Source: Alkalimarinus coralli
GTDB lineage: Bacteria; Pseudomonadota; Gammaproteobacteria; Pseudomonadales; Oleiphilaceae
Assembly (NCBI RefSeq): GCF_023650515.1
Contig: NZ_CP096016.1
Location: 4,280,001 to 4,344,000, forward strand
Reading direction: 5' to 3'
Length of the DNA stretch: 64,000 nt
In this document: positions 53,568-61,617 of the stretch, one piece after another
Numbering within the stretch: position 1 is the stretch's first letter
How the letters are laid out: each line of letters begins with the position of its first letter
Made by a program: the position numbers and the translations under genes
Notes under the pieces: model-generated
The model's database searches: none
What the model saw: only the letters and a program-made list of their open reading frames with translations
What the model was told of the DNA's origin: nothing

Positions 53568-53591
53568 GGCCAGCACTCTCGCGGGGAATTA
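53568..53591 (+). repeat. Short repeat, copy 1 (CAGCACTCTCG type)
   Basis: GGCCAGCACTCTCGCGGGGA here matches GGACAGCACTCTCGTGGGGA at 55488-55511 at 18 of 20 positions and continues with similar T-rich sequence. It lies after the truncated membrane-protein fragment and before the yoeB gene. Confidence 0.75.
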
Positions 53592-53597
53592 TATTTT

Positions 53598-53855
53598 CTA
53601 TGTGTAATGGTAGCGTAACTGTGCGATAAGGATCGTGCCTTCTGTGTATTTATAAACGATCCTATGTTCATCGTTAATGCGGCGAGACCAGTAGCCAGCT
53701 AATCCATGTTTTAAAGGCTCAGGTTTACCTATTCCTTCGTAAGGCTCTCGTTTTATATCTTTAATCAATTGGTTAATGCGCTTTAGGATCTTTTTGTCTG
53801 TAGTTTGCCAATAAAGGTACTGATCCCAAGCTGCAGAAGAGAAAGTCACTTTCAT
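53598..53855 (-). CDS. yoeB: YoeB toxin, endoribonuclease
   Basis: An 85-residue toxin with the full YoeB pattern: [49 protein letters not shown] and a C-terminal RYHY with the catalytic H-Y pair. It cleaves mRNA in the ribosomal A site. Its ATG overlaps the yefM stop by 4 bases, which gives coupled translation. Confidence 0.95.
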   Translation of the reverse strand: MKVTFSSAAWDQYLYWQTTDKKILKRINQLIKDIKREPYEGIGKPEPLKHGLAGYWSRRINDEHRIVYKYTEGTILIAQLRYHYT

Positions 53856-54103
53856 TCAAGTAGCTCTCTCTCGGTGCCTTTGCCAGACTCTAGCTCAGCA
53901 ATTGATTCTAATAATTGTCTCGCATTTGCTGGAGAGCGCAGCAAGTACGTTGTTTCTTCCATTGCTTGATAATCTTCAAGTGACATCATTACTACTGGTG
54001 ATTCACTTTTACGGGTTATGATTATCGGGGCATGATCATTGCAAACTTTCTCCATGGTACTTGAAAGGTTTGCTCTAGCATGTGTGTAGCTTATAGCGTC
54101 CAT
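53852..54103 (-). CDS. yefM: YefM antitoxin
   Basis: An 83-residue Phd/YefM antitoxin: [38 protein letters not shown] and an acidic C-terminus that should bind YoeB. GGAG precedes the start. It represses its own operon through GTAC palindromes directly upstream. Confidence 0.93.
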   Translation of the reverse strand: MDAISYTHARANLSSTMEKVCNDHAPIIITRKSESPVVMMSLEDYQAMEETTYLLRSPANARQLLESIAELESGKGTERELLE

Positions 54104-54121
54104 GATAACTCCAAAATGTGC

Positions 54122-54139
54122 ATGTACGTAAAAATGTAC
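54122..54139. promoter_or_regulatory. YefM operator (two GTAC palindromes 12 bp apart)
   Basis: ATGTAC occurs at 54122-54127 and 54134-54139, with GTAC centres 12 bases apart. This is the spacing known for the TGTACA motifs bound by YefM and YefM-YoeB in E. coli. It lies 19 bases upstream of yefM. Confidence 0.75.
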
Positions 54140-54182
54140 TTAAGACTATATCAACATATAGTCAGGCGTTCAACACGGACTT

Positions 54183-54209
54183 TTACAGGGTATAAACCTG
54201 TAATTTTTT
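54183..54209 (+). terminator. Plus-strand terminator without an intact upstream gene
   Basis: TTACAGG/CCTGTAA stem, GTATAAA loop, then TTTTTT on the plus strand. The genes to its left are on the minus strand or are fragments, so it probably belonged to a gene now lost. Confidence 0.7.
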
Positions 54210-54351
54210 GCCTAGAACTAACGTCCTCAATTTCGTTAAATAGCGGGTTACCAATCAAGGTTGTTCACAGCGATTTTAGTACTCATAAGACTCATGACAG
54301 CACATGTGCAGTCATTATCGACGTGGGGTAATTGGGTCGTTCAAACTATAG

Positions 54352-54495
54352 TTAACCGAACGCTGTCGGTGACCGCATTGTAGTCAGCTGCACTAATCTC
54401 TGGTAGCCCTTATAGAGCCTAGGCTGCTCTTTCGATGTGTTACCAATAACCTCTTTCAGCAAATCTTCTTGTCGAGCTAGAGGGCTGGTCGACAT
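54352..54495 (-). CDS. Possible small ORF or gene remnant, 47 residues
   Basis: A frame reading MSTSPLARQEDLLKEVIGN... has protein-like composition, with amphipathic helix potential, and ends ...RSPTAFG. Upstream GGGGTG is a poor site. It is not recognised and may be the start of a lost gene. It fills most of the 54210-54551 gap, which otherwise shows nothing. Confidence 0.2.
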   Translation of the reverse strand: MSTSPLARQEDLLKEVIGNTSKEQPRLYKGYQRLVQLTTMRSPTAFG

Positions 54496-54551
54496 ATTAG
54501 TGGCACCCCGATTACGAGCTTAATTTGTCCCCTAAGCTCTCTCTGTACTAA

Positions 54552-54574
54552 AATGTATTACATACGAATACATT
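54552..54574. promoter_or_regulatory. Palindromic operator before the RHH antitoxin
   Basis: AATGTATT and AATACATT are perfect inverse arms separated by ACATACG, 15 bases before the antitoxin ATG. This is where a ribbon-helix-helix antitoxin would bind to control its own operon. Confidence 0.7.
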
Positions 54575-54588
54575 CAGAGGAGAGTGCT

Positions 54589-54855
54589 ATGGGGGTTACA
54601 AGTGTTCGTCTTAATTCAGAAGTCGAAGCTCCATTAGAAAATTTGGCGAACAAATTAGATAGATCAAAAAACTACATTATAAATCAGGCTGTTAAAGAAT
54701 ATATCCAACGACAGTCTATGGAGGATTCTCGCTGGGAGGATACGCTCGAAGCGCTTAATTCAGTTAAAGCAGGCAGAACTGTCGATGGTGCTGAAGCTGC
54801 GTCGTGGCTCGAAAGCTGGGGAACAGAAAATGAGCTATCGCCACCAAAAGTATGA
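54589..54855 (+). CDS. CopG-family ribbon-helix-helix antitoxin
   Basis: An 88-residue antitoxin: MGVTSVRLNSEVEAPLENLA is the ribbon and first helix, LDRSKNYIINQAVKEYI the second, then an acidic C-terminus (WLESWGTENE). GAGGAG precedes the ATG. The stop overlaps the toxin start by 4 bases. Confidence 0.9.
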   Translation: MGVTSVRLNSEVEAPLENLANKLDRSKNYIINQAVKEYIQRQSMEDSRWEDTLEALNSVKAGRTVDGAEAASWLESWGTENELSPPKV

Positions 54856-55139
54856 AAATTCAATATGCACCAGAGGCAATAGAAGATTTAGTCCGGCTAA
54901 GAGAGTTTATTGAGGTCAACAACCCTTATGCGGCAAAGCGGGTTGCATCAAATATTCTGGCGGGTATTGAAAAACTTAAAGTGTTCCCAAAAATAGGTTT
55001 GCTTGTTCAGTGCGCGCCAGACCCAGAGAAAATCAGAGATTTGTTCGTTTCAAATTACACTGTAAGGTATCTGGTCGGTAAAGATACAATCTATATTCTT
55101 CGAGTCTGGCATGGCAAGGAAATTGAAAAAGACTTGTAA
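54852..55139 (+). CDS. RelE/ParE-family toxin
   Basis: A 95-residue toxin: MKIQYAPEAIEDLVRLREFIEVN, KIGLLVQCAPDPEKIRDLFV, and IYILRVWHGKEIEKDL at the end, the ParE pattern. Paired with the CopG-type antitoxin at 54589. Confidence 0.93.
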   Translation: MKIQYAPEAIEDLVRLREFIEVNNPYAAKRVASNILAGIEKLKVFPKIGLLVQCAPDPEKIRDLFVSNYTVRYLVGKDTIYILRVWHGKEIEKDL

Positions 55140-55210
55140 CAAAGCGTTCAACGGGGCTGGTCTTAAGTTCGCGTGGTTAACGCGCTTTATATGTAAGTGA
55201 GTCATAAAGT

Positions 55211-55474
55211 ATGGGAATGGATACTGTTGAGATTGTACTGTGGGCTGAAGAAGAGTTTGGCGTTCCAATGCCTGACGAAGAAGTGGGTAGAATTTATACA
55301 GTTGGTGAGTTTGCTAAGTACATCGCAGAGAAAGTTAACTCTGTCAAAGGAGGCTCAACCACCTTTCAAGACACACTGCTAAAAGTCATAGACATATTGG
55401 TAAAGGAATATGGCGTTGATAGGGATAGAATAAATACTTCTAGCAAGTTTGTTCAGGATCTCAACCTTTCATAA
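55211..55474 (+). CDS. Acyl-carrier-like protein with swapped halves and no attachment serine
   Basis: An 87-residue frame. Residues 1-43 read like the second half of an acyl carrier protein, from GMDTVEIVLWAEEEFG to TVGEFAKYIAEKV, with threonine where the phosphopantetheine serine (GMDS) should be. After a linker, residues about 50-87 read like the first half of one (LLKVIDILVKEYGVDRDRI, KFVQDLNLS) and stop exactly where the DSL motif should follow. An in-frame stop directly precedes the ATG, so the frame cannot start earlier. It may be a permuted domain cut out of a tandem ACP array or a gene fragment. The ribosome site is weak. Confidence 0.55.
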   Translation: MGMDTVEIVLWAEEEFGVPMPDEEVGRIYTVGEFAKYIAEKVNSVKGGSTTFQDTLLKVIDILVKEYGVDRDRINTSSKFVQDLNLS

Positions 55475-55487
55475 ATCATACATTGGA

Positions 55488-55511
55488 GGACAGCACTCTC
55501 GTGGGGAGTCA
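55488..55511 (+). repeat. Short repeat, copy 2 (CAGCACTCTCG type)
   Basis: GGACAGCACTCTCGTGGGGA follows the acyl-carrier-like frame by 13 bases; copy 1 at 53568 follows another truncated frame. In both places one reading frame gives QHSRGE. Confidence 0.75.
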
Positions 55512-55538
55512 TTGTGTCTAAACGTAAATAGATCAGCA

Positions 55539-55815
55539 ATGAGCGAAAATTGGACTGAAGAGGAGTTAAAGGCTGCGGTTGAATCCCATGTTGATATGCA
55601 TGCCAAGGAAACCGATGGAACCCTATTCGCCAACAAGCAGTATGGCAACGGTAACTCTCCCACTTTTAACCGAAGCTAAAGACAGCAGTTATGCCGCCAT
55701 TAACAGTGGCATGCCTCCCGATATGGATCTAAAGCTTACCAATTGTACGTTAAGCTCTTTGATCAAATATGGATACCGCTTTCGCGGCAATACCTATAAG
55801 TGGGCGCAAACATAA
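55539..55815 (+). pseudogene. Remnant frames, first resembling the start of an HNH-type nuclease
   Basis: The first frame (55539-55679) begins MSENWTEEELKAAVESHVDMH, which resembles the start of some HNH-type restriction proteins, and ends after 46 residues. A second frame (55646-55815) of 56 residues overlaps it in another phase and ends FRGNTYKWAQT. Neither is complete or has a clear ribosome site. Most likely debris; the nuclease resemblance is by eye and weak. Confidence 0.35.
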
Positions 55816-55864
55816 ACCCTGTTACCTCGGTAATAAAGGTTTATGCTCGGTTAAGCTTTAGTGC

Positions 55865-56638
55865 TTAGTGCTGCAAAATCTGACTTAAAAACAGTTGTAG
55901 CCGGTCGGTTTCAGGGTGATCGAAGAATTCATGAGGGGTGTTCTGCTCCACGATCTCACCGCCATCCATAAAAATAACCCTGTCAGCGACTTTTTTTGCA
56001 AAGCCCATTTCATGGGTTACGCATATCATGGTCATGCCTTCTTCGGCGAGTTCGACCATGACATCGAGTACTTCTTTAATCATCTCGGGGTCGAGTGCAG
56101 AGGTAGGCTCATCAAACAGTATAATTTCGGGGGCCATGCAGAGTGAGCGGGCGATGGCGACACGTTGCTGCTGCCCGCCTGACAAGTGGCCAGGAAACTT
56201 ATGCGCCTGATCGGGTATTTTTACCCGCTCCAGATACTTCATCGCAATGGCTTCGGCTTCTTCTTTCGACTTTTTTTGAACCCATATTGGCCCCAGTGTG
56301 AGATTGTCTAAAATACTTAAATGAGGGAATAGGTTAAAGTGCTGAAACACCATGCCTACTTCGCGTCGAATTGCTTCGATATTTTTTACATCATCGATCA
56401 TTTCAACGTCGTTCACGGTCAGTGAGCCCCGTTGAAACTGCTCCAAACGGTTAATGCAACGAATCATCGTTGACTTTCCCGAGCCGGAAGGGCCGCAGAC
56501 AACTATTCGCTCGCCTTTTTTAACGGTCAGGTTGATATCTTTCAGAACATGAAAATCGCCATACCACTTGTTCATGTCTTTAATGACAATGATATCTCTG
56601 TCATCACTATTCTCAATTGTTTGGTTATCTGCACTCAT
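55865..56638 (-). CDS. aapP: General L-amino acid ABC transporter, ATP-binding protein AapP
   Basis: A 257-residue ATPase with Walker [11 protein letters not shown]-loop FQHFNLFPH, signature LSGGQQQR, Walker [13 protein letters not shown] and H-loop VTHEMG, matching AapP/BztD/GlnQ. It powers import of polar amino acids. Last gene of aapJQMP; 9 bases from aapM. Confidence 0.95.
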   Translation of the reverse strand: MSADNQTIENSDDRDIIVIKDMNKWYGDFHVLKDINLTVKKGERIVVCGPSGSGKSTMIRCINRLEQFQRGSLTVNDVEMIDDVKNIEAIRREVGMVFQHFNLFPHLSILDNLTLGPIWVQKKSKEEAEAIAMKYLERVKIPDQAHKFPGHLSGGQQQRVAIARSLCMAPEIILFDEPTSALDPEMIKEVLDVMVELAEEGMTMICVTHEMGFAKKVADRVIFMDGGEIVEQNTPHEFFDHPETDRLQLFLSQILQH

Positions 56639-56647
56639 GATAAACCC

Positions 56648-57754
56648 TTATTTTTTATGACTGGTATCTAGTTTCTTTTCAATGGATTTGGCGAGTAGCG
56701 ACATGCTGAAACAACATGCCCAGAATACAAACCCGACAAATAAATAGCCTTCAATGGCATGCCCACCTAACCAGTTTGAGTTGCTCAGTGCAGACATAAT
56801 GACTTGCAGCATCTCAGGCACCGCGATGACCAATAAAAACACGGTATTCTTAAATACCATGACAAAGGTCGCCAGAATATTGGGCATTGAGACCTTGATA
56901 ACTTGGGGGAAGATAATTAACAGTATCTTTTGCCAATAACCTAAACCAATAGAGTCGGCTGCTTCATATTGGCCATTGGGTATCGCCTGAAAGCCACTTC
57001 TAAAAACCTCTGCCATGTACGCAGACATAAACAGGATAAGAATAATCCAGACGCGCAGCAGCTTATCAACGCTGACGTCAGCCGGGAAAAACAGCGGCAA
57101 CATGACTGAGCCCATAAAGAACAGCGCCAGGATAGGTGTGCCACGGAAGAACTCGATACAGGTTACACTCACTGAGCGTGCAAAGGGCATTTCAGAGCGT
57201 CGCCCCAAGGCCCATAAAAAACCGAATGGGAACGCAATAATTATGCTGGCGGCGGCCAATAGAACATTCAACGAGAACCCACCCCACAGGTTTGTGGGCA
57301 CAGGCGTCAAACCGATCATGTCGCCGTCTAATAACATAATGCAGATGAAAGGGAGTAGCAGAAATGCGGGGACAGAGACCTTATTACGCAGGCGGTCTGG
57401 CAATAGAAATGATAGTGCGATGACTCCAGCAAGCAGAAACAGGCATAGGTTGACCCGCCATATCTCTTCATCGGGGTAGCTGCCATAGAATATCTGCTGC
57501 GACCATGCGCTGATAAATACCCAGCAGGCGCCGTCTTTTACGCAGTCGTCCTGTGTGGCTCCTGTCCAGTTGGCCGAAATAAATAGCCAATCGATCATAT
57601 CGGGTAGCACGGCCATTAATGAGGCGACAATAATGATGGTTGCTGCAATATTAAAGGCCGACGAAAAAAGATTATCTCTTAACCATGCAATAGGGCCTGA
57701 AGTGGTAATCGGCGCTGGCTGGTCTGGTAATGGTTTAAACTCTTTTACTGTCAT
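56648..57754 (-). CDS. aapM: General L-amino acid ABC transporter, permease AapM
   Basis: A 368-residue permease with about eight helices and the large N-terminal region typical of AapM/BztC. The EAA loop is seen as QYEAADSIGLGYWQKILLI near residue 258, preceded by FFRGTPILALFF. It lies between aapQ and aapP with gaps of about 10 bases. Confidence 0.95.
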   Translation of the reverse strand: MTVKEFKPLPDQPAPITTSGPIAWLRDNLFSSAFNIAATIIIVASLMAVLPDMIDWLFISANWTGATQDDCVKDGACWVFISAWSQQIFYGSYPDEEIWRVNLCLFLLAGVIALSFLLPDRLRNKVSVPAFLLLPFICIMLLDGDMIGLTPVPTNLWGGFSLNVLLAAASIIIAFPFGFLWALGRRSEMPFARSVSVTCIEFFRGTPILALFFMGSVMLPLFFPADVSVDKLLRVWIILILFMSAYMAEVFRSGFQAIPNGQYEAADSIGLGYWQKILLIIFPQVIKVSMPNILATFVMVFKNTVFLLVIAVPEMLQVIMSALSNSNWLGGHAIEGYLFVGFVFWACCFSMSLLAKSIEKKLDTSHKK

Positions 57755-57764
57755 ACCTCCCTCC

Positions 57765-58976
57765 TTAGCGCGAGCTTAGTTCAGTGCGTTTATTAAAATG
57801 ATTCATTATCACTGAGATAACCATATTAATGATGAAATAGATCGCTAATGTCATGAACATAATCTCTATCGCTTGCCCGACTTGGTTCAATGCAGAGCCC
57901 GCAAAAACGGTAAATAATTCGGGGTAGCCAATCGCGGTGGCAATCGTGGTATTTTTGACCAGGCTCTGATACTCGCTGTTCAGCATCGGGGTGATAACCC
58001 GCATTGACTGAGGCACGATAATCAGCGACATGATCTTGCTCTCTTTCAGGCCAATGCTTCTTGCGGCTTCTGTTTGGCCCTTGGGAACCGATTGAATACC
58101 CGCTCTGACCGCTTCTGCGATGAATGCACCGGTATAGACCGATAGAGCAATGGCGAGGGAAATTAACTCAGGAATAACAGAAACTCCGCCCCTAAAATTA
58201 AACCCTCTAAGAGCAGGGTAATCCAGGTGAAAAGGGATGCCTGTGACCAATAATACGAGCAGGGGCAAACCAAACAGTATACCTAGGCTCGTCCATAAAA
58301 CGGGAAACTGCTCGCCGGTTAAGTCCTGGCGTTTCTTCGCCCAGCGTTTAATAACAAAGACGGCAATAATGGCAATAACGATGGCGCCATATACGAATTC
58401 CGAACCACTATCCCCAACCAGCATCGGGAAATAGAGCCCCGTTACATTCAAAAAAATCGCGTCGCCTAAACTGAGGCTTTCTCTGGCAATAGGTAATGCG
58501 TTGAAAACGGTATACCAAAAAATGACCTGTAAAATAACGGGAATGTTGCGGAAAATCTCAACGTAAACAATCGCGATTTGTTTGATTAGCCAATTGTGAG
58601 AGAAGTAGGCAATGCCAAAAATAAATCCTAGAATGGTTGAGAATATGATGCCAATGGCCGAGACTAAAATGGTATTCAGGATACCGATAATAAAAAGTTG
58701 AGAATAACTGTCTGTTGTCTCGTAGGGAATTAATGACATGAGTACGTCAAAACCCGCCGATGTATTCAGAAAACTAAACCCGCTTTTAATCCCCTGGGCG
58801 GACATATTGTCCAGGGTGTTAGAAATAATGCTGTAAAAAAAACCGATTAGAAATACAAATAAAGCAGTTTGATAAATCCAGCCGCGATATTTGGGGTTGT
58901 TGTAAAATGCCGTCGCGCCAGCACCGCTAGGACGTGTCTCAAGTTTTATCTGTTCAGCTGTTTTTTTTGCAAACAT
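57765..58976 (-). CDS. aapQ: General L-amino acid ABC transporter, permease AapQ
   Basis: A 403-residue permease. The EAA loop is TEAARSIGLKESKIMSLII near residue 315, and the signature EIFRNIPVILQ appears near 165. Length and order match AapQ/BztB. It follows aapJ after a hairpin that may reduce its expression relative to the binding protein. Confidence 0.95.
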   Translation of the reverse strand: MFAKKTAEQIKLETRPSGAGATAFYNNPKYRGWIYQTALFVFLIGFFYSIISNTLDNMSAQGIKSGFSFLNTSAGFDVLMSLIPYETTDSYSQLFIIGILNTILVSAIGIIFSTILGFIFGIAYFSHNWLIKQIAIVYVEIFRNIPVILQVIFWYTVFNALPIARESLSLGDAIFLNVTGLYFPMLVGDSGSEFVYGAIVIAIIAVFVIKRWAKKRQDLTGEQFPVLWTSLGILFGLPLLVLLVTGIPFHLDYPALRGFNFRGGVSVIPELISLAIALSVYTGAFIAEAVRAGIQSVPKGQTEAARSIGLKESKIMSLIIVPQSMRVITPMLNSEYQSLVKNTTIATAIGYPELFTVFAGSALNQVGQAIEIMFMTLAIYFIINMVISVIMNHFNKRTELSSR

Positions 58977-59016
58977 AAAAACGTCTTTTGAGTATCAGAA
59001 GAGAGTAAGGATGATA

Positions 59017-59042
59017 AAAAAGGGCGGTGTGCCGCCCTTTTT
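59017..59042 (-). terminator. Hairpin between aapJ and aapQ
   Basis: Stem AAAAAGGGCGG with its complement around TGTG, ending in TTTTT. Placed between the binding protein and permease genes, it probably allows partial read-through so that AapJ is made in excess. Confidence 0.85.
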
Positions 59043-59057
59043 ATCTTTCAGCAAAAA

Positions 59058-60080
59058 TTAACGCATTGCCGGGGAGTACAAAATTCCACCTTTGTTCCAT
59101 TGTGCGTTAAGGCCGCGAGCAATTTTCAAAGGCGAGCCTTCGCCAACATTGCGATCAAAAGACTCTGAGTAATTGCCCACCTGCTTGATCACCTGATAAG
59201 CCCAGTCAGCGGATAAGCCGAGTTTCTCGCCCAAGTCACCTTCTGTCCCCAATAAGCGTTTTTGCCCTGGGTTTCCTTTACTCTTTAAGTCATCAGCGTT
59301 TTTAGACGTAACGCCTTGGTATTCGCCTTCAATAGAGGCATTGACCACCCATTTAACGATATTGAACCACTCATCGTCATTTTGACGAACCACAGGGCCT
59401 AATGGCTCTTTGGAAATGACTTCTGGCAGTACCAAGGCACCATCAGGATTCTTTAGGCCTATACGCAGTGCATACAGCTGAGACTGATCAGAAACCAGGA
59501 AGTCGCAACGGCCTGATTCAAAGCCCGCACGAGTCTGATCTGAAGTATCAAACGTAATAGCCTTGTACTTCATGTTGTTTTCACGGAAGTAATCGGAAAT
59601 AGCCAGCTCGGTCGATGTACCTGCCTGAATACAGGCATTGGCCCCATCCAGCTCTTTAGCTGACTTAACGCCAAGTTTTTTGCTGACCATAAAGCCAGCC
59701 CCATCGTAATAGATGACACCAGCAAAGTTTAAGCCGAGTGATGTGTCTCGCGTATGGGTCCAGGTGGTGTTTCGGGAAAGAATATCAATCTCACCGGATT
59801 GCAGTGCGGTAAAGCGCTCTTTAGCGGTTAGCGGCTTGTATTGGACTTTACTGGCATCACCCAGTACTGCTGCAGCTACACCACGGCAGACGTCAACATC
59901 GAGCCCACTCCACTGACCTTTTTCATCTTTCTGAGAAAATCCCGCCAGTCCAACACTCACACCACAACTGAGTACCCCTTTCTTTTTGACCGACTCCAGT
60001 GTTGTACCGGCTACACTCGCCTGCGCAGAAAAAATCAGCCCGGTAGCGGCCAATGTTATTGCTATATTTTTTATTTTCAT
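59058..60080 (-). CDS. aapJ: General L-amino acid ABC transporter, binding protein AapJ
   Basis: A 340-residue periplasmic protein with signal peptide (residues about 1-24, ending in SVAG). Core motifs are GVLSCGVSVGLAGFS near residue 34, GLDVDVCRGVAAAVLG, TAKERFTALQSGEID and TWTHTRDTSLG, all characteristic of AapJ/BztA, which bind glutamate, aspartate and many other L-amino acids. The ATG at 60078-60080 is eight bases after AGGG; other in-frame starts give unmatched extensions. Confidence 0.95.
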   Translation of the reverse strand: MKIKNIAITLAATGLIFSAQASVAGTTLESVKKKGVLSCGVSVGLAGFSQKDEKGQWSGLDVDVCRGVAAAVLGDASKVQYKPLTAKERFTALQSGEIDILSRNTTWTHTRDTSLGLNFAGVIYYDGAGFMVSKKLGVKSAKELDGANACIQAGTSTELAISDYFRENNMKYKAITFDTSDQTRAGFESGRCDFLVSDQSQLYALRIGLKNPDGALVLPEVISKEPLGPVVRQNDDEWFNIVKWVVNASIEGEYQGVTSKNADDLKSKGNPGQKRLLGTEGDLGEKLGLSADWAYQVIKQVGNYSESFDRNVGEGSPLKIARGLNAQWNKGGILYSPAMR

Positions 60081-60470
60081 TTCCATAACCCTATTTTTTG
60101 TATTATTGATCCCGAAAGTTAACACGGTGATATCCGAGGTTGGCACATCACTAAACTACACAACTAAGTGATGATGGAGCCCGTTTTACCCCATTAAGTA
60201 ACACTTCACCGTATAGACTGTGAACATAGTTAACATTAGCATTTAATATGCCATTTGCATTTTTTTGCGACACACCATCCCAATCGTTAAGTGGGCTGCC
60301 TGCAAAGTGAATGGGGACGAGATGTGTTTGGTCATCTTATTGATTTACGGCAGGACTTAAGTCCGATATTCTGGGTGTGTGCTATACAGGAACCTGATTG
60401 GGCACGTTATCAAGGAAAACCCAGGGGCGCTGAAAAGGCCCCACGGCAGCGCTATTGTGAAAACCGGTCT
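60081..60470. other. Gap between aapJ and the GNAT gene
   Basis: This 390-base interval should hold the aapJ promoter and the divergent GNAT promoter. A frame from 60291 is open into the GNAT gene but its first 60 residues match nothing I know. No clear operator was seen. Confidence 0.4.
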
Positions 60471-60941
60471 ATGTTAAAAACCACTTATGAGCAACTGGCT
60501 CCCGTCGCCTATCCGCTAGTCAATCGATTCTATAAGCAGGCGCGTGAGAAAGGAAAAACTCAGGGTTCAGATGAAGTCTATGTTGCCAGAGTTGAGTCTG
60601 AAATTATTGCTGCAGTGAGGATATGTCCTGTTCACGAAGGTGGTCAAAGTACGGGAACAACCCCAAAAAAATTGTTGCTAAGAAGCTTGGCTGTGTTACC
60701 TGACTATCGCCGCACTGGAGTCGGTAGCCAATTTATGGATTATGTGGTTACGCAACTTGGGGCACGTGAGTGCTGGTGTTATCCCTTTTCTTGGCTGCAA
60801 GGGTTTTATGAGCAGTCCGGCTTTGAGTTCGTTGCGCCTGAATATGCACCCGAATCTATTCGGGGGCCGTTCGAGAACTATCGTCGTCAGGGGCGGGATA
60901 TCCTGATTATGGTTAGAAGGGCCGTGGTTGCTGATGACTGA
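60471..60941 (+). CDS. GNAT-family N-acetyltransferase
   Basis: About 156 residues from the ATG at 60471. Acetyl-CoA loop LAVLPDYRRTGVGSQFMDYV near residue 80 and a late YEQSGFEF strand define the fold. The frame is open to 60291, so up to 60 more residues are possible. Its stop overlaps the start of tapT by 8 bases. The substrate is unknown. Confidence 0.83.
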   Translation: MLKTTYEQLAPVAYPLVNRFYKQAREKGKTQGSDEVYVARVESEIIAAVRICPVHEGGQSTGTTPKKLLLRSLAVLPDYRRTGVGSQFMDYVVTQLGARECWCYPFSWLQGFYEQSGFEFVAPEYAPESIRGPFENYRRQGRDILIMVRRAVVADD

Positions 60942-61617
60942 GCCAAATACTCATGGCTGTCAGAATTGCAGACTTCCTGACATAGCCTGTATCTGTCAAT
61001 ATACGCCCAAGATAACAGCGGGGGTTGAGTTTTGCCTGTTAACCCATGAAACTGAGTACCGAAAGCCAACCAACACTGGCAGGCTCATTGCCGACTGCCT
61101 TGAATCAACCAAATTGTATACGTGGTCTCGTACTGAAATAGCGGCAGGCCTGAAGCAGGAGCTGGCAAACCCAGATGTTCAGCATTGGTTGGTGTTTCCC
61201 GCAGGGGATGCCGGGCAACAACACAGAGTGAAGCCCTTCGAAATTCCTTCAAGCGGCTTTGGGCATGGAAAAGAAAAGCGGCCTGTTTTTATTCTGCTGG
61301 ACGCAACCTGGCAGCAAGCCGCAAAAATGTTTCGTAAAAGCCCCTATTTGAATGCGTTGCCTATACTGTCATTGAACCCCAAGCGCATATCGCACTATCA
61401 TCTTAGACGGGCCTCTGACCCACATCATCTATGCACTGTAGAGGTTGCCGTTGAGTTACTGAATTTGGTTGGAGATAAGCGCAGTGCACAACAACTGGAT
61501 GACTATTTTCATGTGTTTAGCCAACACTATCTGGCAGCAAGAAGTGGGCACGGCGTGAAGACTGAGAGCGAGCAAATGAGACGTTTAAAAAAGGAACATC
61601 ATCATGAAGTCAATTGA
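60934..61617 (+). CDS. tapT: DTW-domain tRNA-uridine aminocarboxypropyltransferase
   Basis: A 227-residue protein with the N-terminal cysteine motif CQNCRLPDIACIC and the DTW signature LDATWQQA near residue 126. E. coli TapT (YfiP) makes acp3U47 in tRNA from S-adenosylmethionine. Start and stop overlap both neighbours (8 and 14 bases), so the GNAT, tapT and reductase genes form one coupled operon. Confidence 0.88.
   Translation: MTEPNTHGCQNCRLPDIACICQYTPKITAGVEFCLLTHETEYRKPTNTGRLIADCLESTKLYTWSRTEIAAGLKQELANPDVQHWLVFPAGDAGQQHRVKPFEIPSSGFGHGKEKRPVFILLDATWQQAAKMFRKSPYLNALPILSLNPKRISHYHLRRASDPHHLCTVEVAVELLNLVGDKRSAQQLDDYFHVFSQHYLAARSGHGVKTESEQMRRLKKEHHHEVN

Noticed and set aside
54160-55190. Words like TAACAAAGCGTTCAAC (after 55136) and GCGTTCAACACGGAC (54162) that resemble the 5' half of integron attC sites
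   Set aside because: No complementary R'/L' boxes (GCGTTA-type) were found within 150 bases, and no integrase gene is in the window; the likeness may be chance.
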